From assembly GCA_039029735.1 (NCBI GenBank), contig JBCCFL010000028.1:1-64000 (forward strand): a stretch of 64,000 nt of DNA. The letters are read 5' to 3'. The translations under genes and the position numbers were made by a program. Positions within the stretch are counted from its first letter, which is position 1; the number at the start of each line of letters is the position of its first letter. Below, in pieces: positions 60,398 through 64,000 of this stretch. Source of the stretch: CADEDH01 sp039029735. GTDB lineage: Bacteria; Actinomycetota; Acidimicrobiia; Acidimicrobiales; SZUA-35. The notes under the pieces were generated by a model. That model did no database searches, was not told the DNA's origin, and saw only the letters and a list, made by a program, of their open reading frames with translations.

Positions 60398-61189
60398 TCA
60401 GTCGTCGCCGAACAGGCGCCGCCGGAAGCGGCGCATGCCGTTCAGCCACCGGTCGTAGTCACTGGCCTTGCGCTGGAAGTAGGTCTCCACATCGGGATGG
60501 GGAAGCACGAGGAACCGCTCATCGCGTATGGCGTCGACGCAGGCCTGCGCGGCCTCGGATGGTTCGAGGATGCCGTCCATCCCCGCCTGGCCGGCGTTGT
60601 CGCCCATCAGGTCCGGGTCGCCGACGATGTTTGTGCGCACCGCCTGGGGGCACAGTACCGACACCTTGAGGCCCTTGTCGCCGTAGTTGATCAAGAGCCA
60701 CTCCGCGAAGGCGACCGCAGCATGCTTCGACACGGCGTAGGGGCCGGAGTCGATCTGGGTGAGCAGCCCTGCGGCCGAGGCCGTGTTGAGGATGTAGCCC
60801 TCGCCCCGCTCGGCCATCGACGGCACAACCGCCCGGGCGGCATAGAGATGCGACCACACGTGCACGTCCATCATCCGGGTCCACTCGTCGTCGGGGAGTT
60901 CGAGCCCACCCCGCACGATGTACCCGGCGTTCGACACGAACACGTCAACGGGGCCGTGGGCGGCCTCGGTGTCGGCCACCATCGCCTGTACTGCGGCCTC
61001 GTCGGCCACGTCCAGGCCAACGCCGGTGGCGACCGGGCCCAGGCGATCGGCCACTGCCTTGGCGCCCCGTTCGTTGCGGTCGGCAACGATCACGGCGCTG
61101 GCCCCCTCGGCGGCGAACGATTCGGCCAACGCTTCTCCGATTCCCGAGGCGGCGCCGGTGATGATCGTGGTCTTTCCTGCGAGCTCCAT
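60398..61189 (-). CDS. SDR-family oxidoreductase
   Basis: The 263-residue SDR has TGAASGIGEALAESFAAEGA, SNAGY, Ser in NTASAAG and YAVSK. The ATG at 61189 lies 7 nt after TAGGGT (61202-61197) on the minus strand. The C-terminal LPHPDVETYFQRKASDYDRWLNGMRRFRR resembles SDRs linked to lipid or steroid metabolism. Substrate unknown. Confidence 0.84.
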   Translation of the reverse strand: MELAGKTTIITGAASGIGEALAESFAAEGASAVIVADRNERGAKAVADRLGPVATGVGLDVADEAAVQAMVADTEAAHGPVDVFVSNAGYIVRGGLELPDDEWTRMMDVHVWSHLYAARAVVPSMAERGEGYILNTASAAGLLTQIDSGPYAVSKHAAVAFAEWLLINYGDKGLKVSVLCPQAVRTNIVGDPDLMGDNAGQAGMDGILEPSEAAQACVDAIRDERFLVLPHPDVETYFQRKASDYDRWLNGMRRFRRRLFGDD

Positions 61190-61214
61190 GGGCCGAACCC
61201 TAGGCCCGGTCGTG

Positions 61215-61865
61215 TCAGCTCCGGAAGTTCGTGACGTGGTCGGGCACGGCCACGTCCATCCGCATGGCCGGATCGGTCTCCGGCGCGCCGTACGTCTCGG
61301 ACACGGGCACCACCCCGGCCCAGATCGGGAGGTCGTAGTCCTCTTCGTCGTCACCGGGCCCGCCGGTCCGGATCTTGGCCGACGCCTCGGTGATGGGCAG
61401 CCGCAGCACGGTGGTGGCCCGCACCTCCTTCTCGGTCATCGGCCGCAAGAACGGCAGGCGCCCGGGGCAGAGGCGCTCCACCAGTGCGTCGAGGGCATCG
61501 GCCTTCTCCTCGGCCGGTACCTCCTCGGGCTGCCCGAAGATGGTGACGGATCGGTAGTTCATCGAGTGGTGGAAGGCCGAACGGGCGAGTACCCAGCCGT
61601 CGACCAGCGTGGCCGTCACGCTGATCTCGTTCGACCGGGCCGTACGCAGCATGCGGCTGGCAGGAGAACCGTGCAGCAGGAGCTGATCGTCGATCCGGGC
61701 GTGCAGTGTCGGCACCACGATCGGTGTGTCCTCGACAACAACGCCGACGTGGCAGATGTAGGACTCGTCGAGGATTGCGTGCACGGTGTCGGCGTCGTAG
61801 TGACCTCGGGCCGGGATCCGCTTGACCGTGGTGCGTTCGGATTGGAGGTCGGTGGGCTCGGTCAT
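61215..61865 (-). CDS. PPOX-fold flavoprotein (pyridoxamine 5'-phosphate oxidase family)
   Basis: The 216-residue protein has the split-barrel pattern HAILDESYICHVGVVVEDTPIVVPTLHARIDDQLLLHGS and ATLVDGWVLARSAFHHSMNYRSV. It likely binds FMN. Its ATG overlaps the rhodanese stop (ATGA, 61862-61865). The pair is divergent from a MocR-type PLP regulator, so a link to vitamin B6 metabolism is possible but unproven. Confidence 0.78.
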   Translation of the reverse strand: MTEPTDLQSERTTVKRIPARGHYDADTVHAILDESYICHVGVVVEDTPIVVPTLHARIDDQLLLHGSPASRMLRTARSNEISVTATLVDGWVLARSAFHHSMNYRSVTIFGQPEEVPAEEKADALDALVERLCPGRLPFLRPMTEKEVRATTVLRLPITEASAKIRTGGPGDDEEDYDLPIWAGVVPVSETYGAPETDPAMRMDVAVPDHVTNFRS

Positions 61866-62290
61866 GTGAGGGACTCCTGTCGAGTGGTGGACTCCGTGGC
61901 GGTGAGGGAGAGGCCTTCGTCGAGCCAGCCGGTCACACCACCGATCATTTTCTTGACCGGCCGATCGAGCTCGGCCAGCCGGAGCGCAGCCTTGTCGGCG
62001 CCATTGCAGTGGGGGCCGGCGCAGTACACGACGAAGGTGGTGTCAGCGGGGTAGGCGGCGAGGCGCTCGGCGCTGAGCGATGCGGTCGGGATGTTGGTTG
62101 CCCCGGCCACGTGGCCGGCGGCGAAGGCCGCCTCGCTGCGAACGTCGAGCAGTACGAAGTCGACCGTTCCCTCGGACTGGGCGCGGTTCACGTCGGCGCA
62201 GTCCGTTTCGACGGCGAGCAGATGTTGGAAGTGGGCCAGCGTGGCCGAACGGTCGGCGGCGGCGATGGTCATGACCGGTGACGGTGACAT
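61862..62290 (-). CDS. Single-domain rhodanese-like protein
   Basis: The ATG at 62290 has AAAGGA upstream; 142 residues. FVLLDVRSEAAFAAGHVAGATNIP and the active-site loop VVYCAGPHCNGADKAAL with a Cys nucleophile are rhodanese signatures. It likely transfers sulfane sulfur or senses persulfide. It is coupled to the PPOX gene. Confidence 0.82.
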   Translation of the reverse strand: MSPSPVMTIAAADRSATLAHFQHLLAVETDCADVNRAQSEGTVDFVLLDVRSEAAFAAGHVAGATNIPTASLSAERLAAYPADTTFVVYCAGPHCNGADKAALRLAELDRPVKKMIGGVTGWLDEGLSLTATESTTRQESLT

Positions 62291-62367
62291 TGATTCAGGT
62301 CCTTTCCGAGCCGGCGCCGTTGCCTGGCGTCTGGTGGGGGGATGGGAGTTTCGACGTTTGTAGTAGT

Positions 62368-62394
62368 GCAATCAAAGTTATGTACTAGGATTGC
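62368..62394 (+). promoter_or_regulatory. Promoter and inverted repeat before the MocR gene
   Basis: GCAATC (62368-62373) and GATTGC (62389-62394) form an inverted repeat around a -10 TAGGAT (62386-62391) that lies 7 nt before the ATG. It sits between the MocR gene and the divergent rhodanese gene and is a likely MocR operator. Confidence 0.5.
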
Positions 62395-62398
62395 GTGC

Positions 62399-63736
62399 AT
62401 GTCGAACGTAGTGGACCTCAGCCAGACCGGCAACCCCATTGCGGGCGCGCAGGCGCTGGTTGATCGCGTCGAACAGCTCGTCGACGACGGCGCGCTGCGG
62501 CCCGGCGACCGGCTCCCTCCCGTTCGTGCTGCCGGCGCCCAGTTGGGCCTCAACCCGAACACCGTGGCCTCGGCCTACCGCACCCTCGGCGACCGGGGCA
62601 CCGTGATCTCCGAGGGTCGTCGCGGCACGTTCGTGGCGGCCCGTCCGGCACTCGCAGGTTCGGCGGTGGCGGCGGTGCCCGCCGGCCTCCTCGACCTCGC
62701 CAGCGGCAACCCTGATCCCGCCCTGCTGCCCCCCATCGATCCCTACCTCTCGGGCCTACGGGGCCACGAGACGCTCTACGGCGCGCCCAACATCGATCCG
62801 CTGCTCTCCGAGCTGCTCCGGGCTGCGTTGGCGGCCGACGGGATCGATGCCGAGCACCTGGCCGTGGTCGGCGGCGCCCTCGACGGGATCGAGCGGGTGC
62901 TGGGGGCTCAGCTCAGGCCCGGTGATCGGGTGGCCATCGAGGACCCTGGCTACTCCTCGGTGCGGGAGTTGGTTCTCGCTCTGGGGTTGAAGGTGGTGCC
63001 AGTGGCCGTTGATCACGCCGGTCCGGATCCCGAGGCCTTGGCGGTGGCGCTGGCCGGCGATGTGGCGGCGGTGATCGTGACGTCTCGGGCCCACAATCCG
63101 ACCGGGGCGGCCATCGATCCGACCCGCGCCGCAGCGCTCCGGGCGGTGTTGGCCGAACACCCAGATGTCCTCGTCGTGGAGGACGACCACGCAGGTCCGG
63201 TGGCGGGCCAACCCTTCGAGCACCTGGTCGCCCCGGAGCGGGCGCGCTGGGCCACTGTCCGGTCGCTGGCCAAGGCCTTCGGCCCCGATCTTCGCCTCGC
63301 CGCTGTGGCTGGTGATCGGGGCACCATCAGCCGGGTGATCGGTCGCCAGGTGCTCGGAGCGGGCTGGGTGTCGCACATCCTGCAACAGCTGGCGGCGGCC
63401 ATGCTGGCCGACCCCGAGGTGCCTGAGCGGCTCGCCCGAGCCGAGGCCACCTACCGCGACAGGCGCACCCGCTTTGTCGAGCGGCTCGCCGGCCACGGCG
63501 TGGCGGTCACGACGCCATCAGGCCTCAACGTCTGGATCCCCGTCGTCGACGAGGCCGCCGTGGTGGTCGCGCTTCAGCAACGAGGAATCGCTGTGCGGGC
63601 CGGCGCGCCGTTCCGGATCAAGGCCGCCCCGGGGGTACGGGTGAGCGTGGCGGCCGCGACCAACGACGTGCTCGACATCGTGGCCGACCACCTCAGCGAC
63701 GTGGTGACCAGCAGCGCCCGCGTCAGGTCCGGTTGA
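62399..63736 (+). CDS. MocR-family regulator (GntR HTH fused to aminotransferase-like PLP domain)
   Basis: The 445-residue protein has an N-terminal GntR winged helix (LRPGDRLPPVRAAGAQLGLNPNTVASAYRTL) and a fold-type I aminotransferase domain (VIVTSRAHNPTGAAIDPTRAAAL). The PLP-Lys region is VRSLAKAFGPDLRLAAVAGD. MocR regulators sense PLP or amino compounds. The divergent rhodanese/PPOX pair is the likely target. Leaderless-type start. Confidence 0.86.
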   Translation: MSNVVDLSQTGNPIAGAQALVDRVEQLVDDGALRPGDRLPPVRAAGAQLGLNPNTVASAYRTLGDRGTVISEGRRGTFVAARPALAGSAVAAVPAGLLDLASGNPDPALLPPIDPYLSGLRGHETLYGAPNIDPLLSELLRAALAADGIDAEHLAVVGGALDGIERVLGAQLRPGDRVAIEDPGYSSVRELVLALGLKVVPVAVDHAGPDPEALAVALAGDVAAVIVTSRAHNPTGAAIDPTRAAALRAVLAEHPDVLVVEDDHAGPVAGQPFEHLVAPERARWATVRSLAKAFGPDLRLAAVAGDRGTISRVIGRQVLGAGWVSHILQQLAAAMLADPEVPERLARAEATYRDRRTRFVERLAGHGVAVTTPSGLNVWIPVVDEAAVVVALQQRGIAVRAGAPFRIKAAPGVRVSVAAATNDVLDIVADHLSDVVTSSARVRSG

Positions 63737-63747
63737 TGCCAGCGACG

Positions 63748-64000
63748 TCAGACGTTGGGTGAGGCGGCGCCCCGACCGGGGTGGTCGGCACCCCATCGGG
63801 CGATGTCGGCCTCGAGATCCAGGGGCTGGTTGGACGGATCGGCCTCGTCGTAGAGATCTTCCGGGACCTCCCACATGATCTCGAACTCCAGACCGTCGGG
63901 GTCGTGGCAGTAGATGCTGCGGCTCACCCCATGGTTGTTCTCACCAACGAGCGCACCGAGGGAGGCCAGCCGTTCCTTGGCCTCCACGAGGTCGGCCAGC
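63748..64000 (-). CDS. VOC-family protein, C-terminal part (runs off right edge)
   Basis: The frame is open to the window edge. The visible 83 residues (SIYCHDPDGLEFEIMWEVPEDL) include the metal Glu region of glyoxalase/bleomycin-resistance-type proteins. It is convergent with the MocR gene. The N-terminus lies outside. Confidence 0.7.
   Translation of the reverse strand, partial: LADLVEAKERLASLGALVGENNHGVSRSIYCHDPDGLEFEIMWEVPEDLYDEADPSNQPLDLEADIARWGADHPGRGAASPNV

Overview
The window is 64 kb of GC-rich DNA (about two thirds G+C by eye) that is densely coding, with short intergenic gaps and many overlapping start/stop pairs (ATGA, GTGA). Gene content points to an actinomycete, most likely of the Acidimicrobiia type: several cytochromes P450, many SDR enzymes, phytanoyl-CoA dioxygenase-like proteins, PPOX-fold flavoproteins, a septum-formation domain protein, a BON-OmpA protein resembling mycobacterial ArfA, and membrane-anchored kinases and sigma factors. 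At least seventeen genes have a TANNNT hexamer 5-8 nt before the start codon and no Shine-Dalgarno sequence. This looks like heavy use of leaderless mRNAs. No rRNA, tRNA, CRISPR array, insertion sequence or prophage was seen.

Layout. 1-2.2 kb (minus): a P450 cut by the left edge, hpaH and hpaR. 2.3-4.6 kb: a membrane coiled-coil protein and a BON-OmpA protein. 4.7-7.1 kb: two MFS transporters. 7.3-11.5 kb (plus): hpaE, a succinate-semialdehyde dehydrogenase and a two-subunit LigAB-type extradiol dioxygenase. With hpaH/hpaR this is most of a homoprotocatechuate-type meta-cleavage pathway, ending in pyruvate and succinate; hpaR and hpaE share an identical 12-bp operator-like motif. 11.5-13.9 kb: a diverged QueF-like protein, an ECF sigma factor and its probable membrane regulator. 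14.0-17.8 kb (minus): an Fbp-type ferric iron ABC transporter. 18.1-20.0 kb: an ECF sigma factor fused to a zinc-finger anti-sigma motif, a membrane helix, a Thr-rich stalk and an outer domain. 20.0-22.3 kb: an XRE-cupin repressor divergent from a thioredoxin-reductase-like/methyltransferase fusion, with a four-copy operator between them.

22.3-36 kb is mixed: uncharacterised proteins, SDRs, dioxygenase-like proteins, TetR regulators with clear palindromic operators, a DUF3754 membrane protein, and a 940-residue FAD/Fe-S dehydrogenase downstream of its TetR gene. At 36.0-37.2 kb lies the most striking locus: a PrdB/GrdB-like selenoprotein whose reading frame crosses an in-frame TGA (U-P-L-C motif), followed by a good bacterial SECIS-like hairpin. 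37.3-40 kb encodes a Ser/Thr kinase joined through a membrane helix to a periplasmic-binding-protein sensor.

40-64 kb: pyrE, two serine hydrolases, a second PhyH-like oxygenase, a TetR/ABC-membrane-domain pair divergent from a sterol-desaturase-like hydroxylase, two adjacent P450s, a two-component system, a TPP enzyme with an atypical SDR, a TesB thioesterase, a CinA-C-like protein, an amidohydrolase, a septum-formation protein, a Rieske oxygenase, an AlbA_2-like protein, a LuxR-type regulator, another SDR, a rhodanese/PPOX pair divergent from a MocR regulator, and a VOC protein cut by the right edge. The recurring theme is oxidative catabolism of aromatic and lipid-like substrates, with each small operon controlled by its own adjacent regulator.
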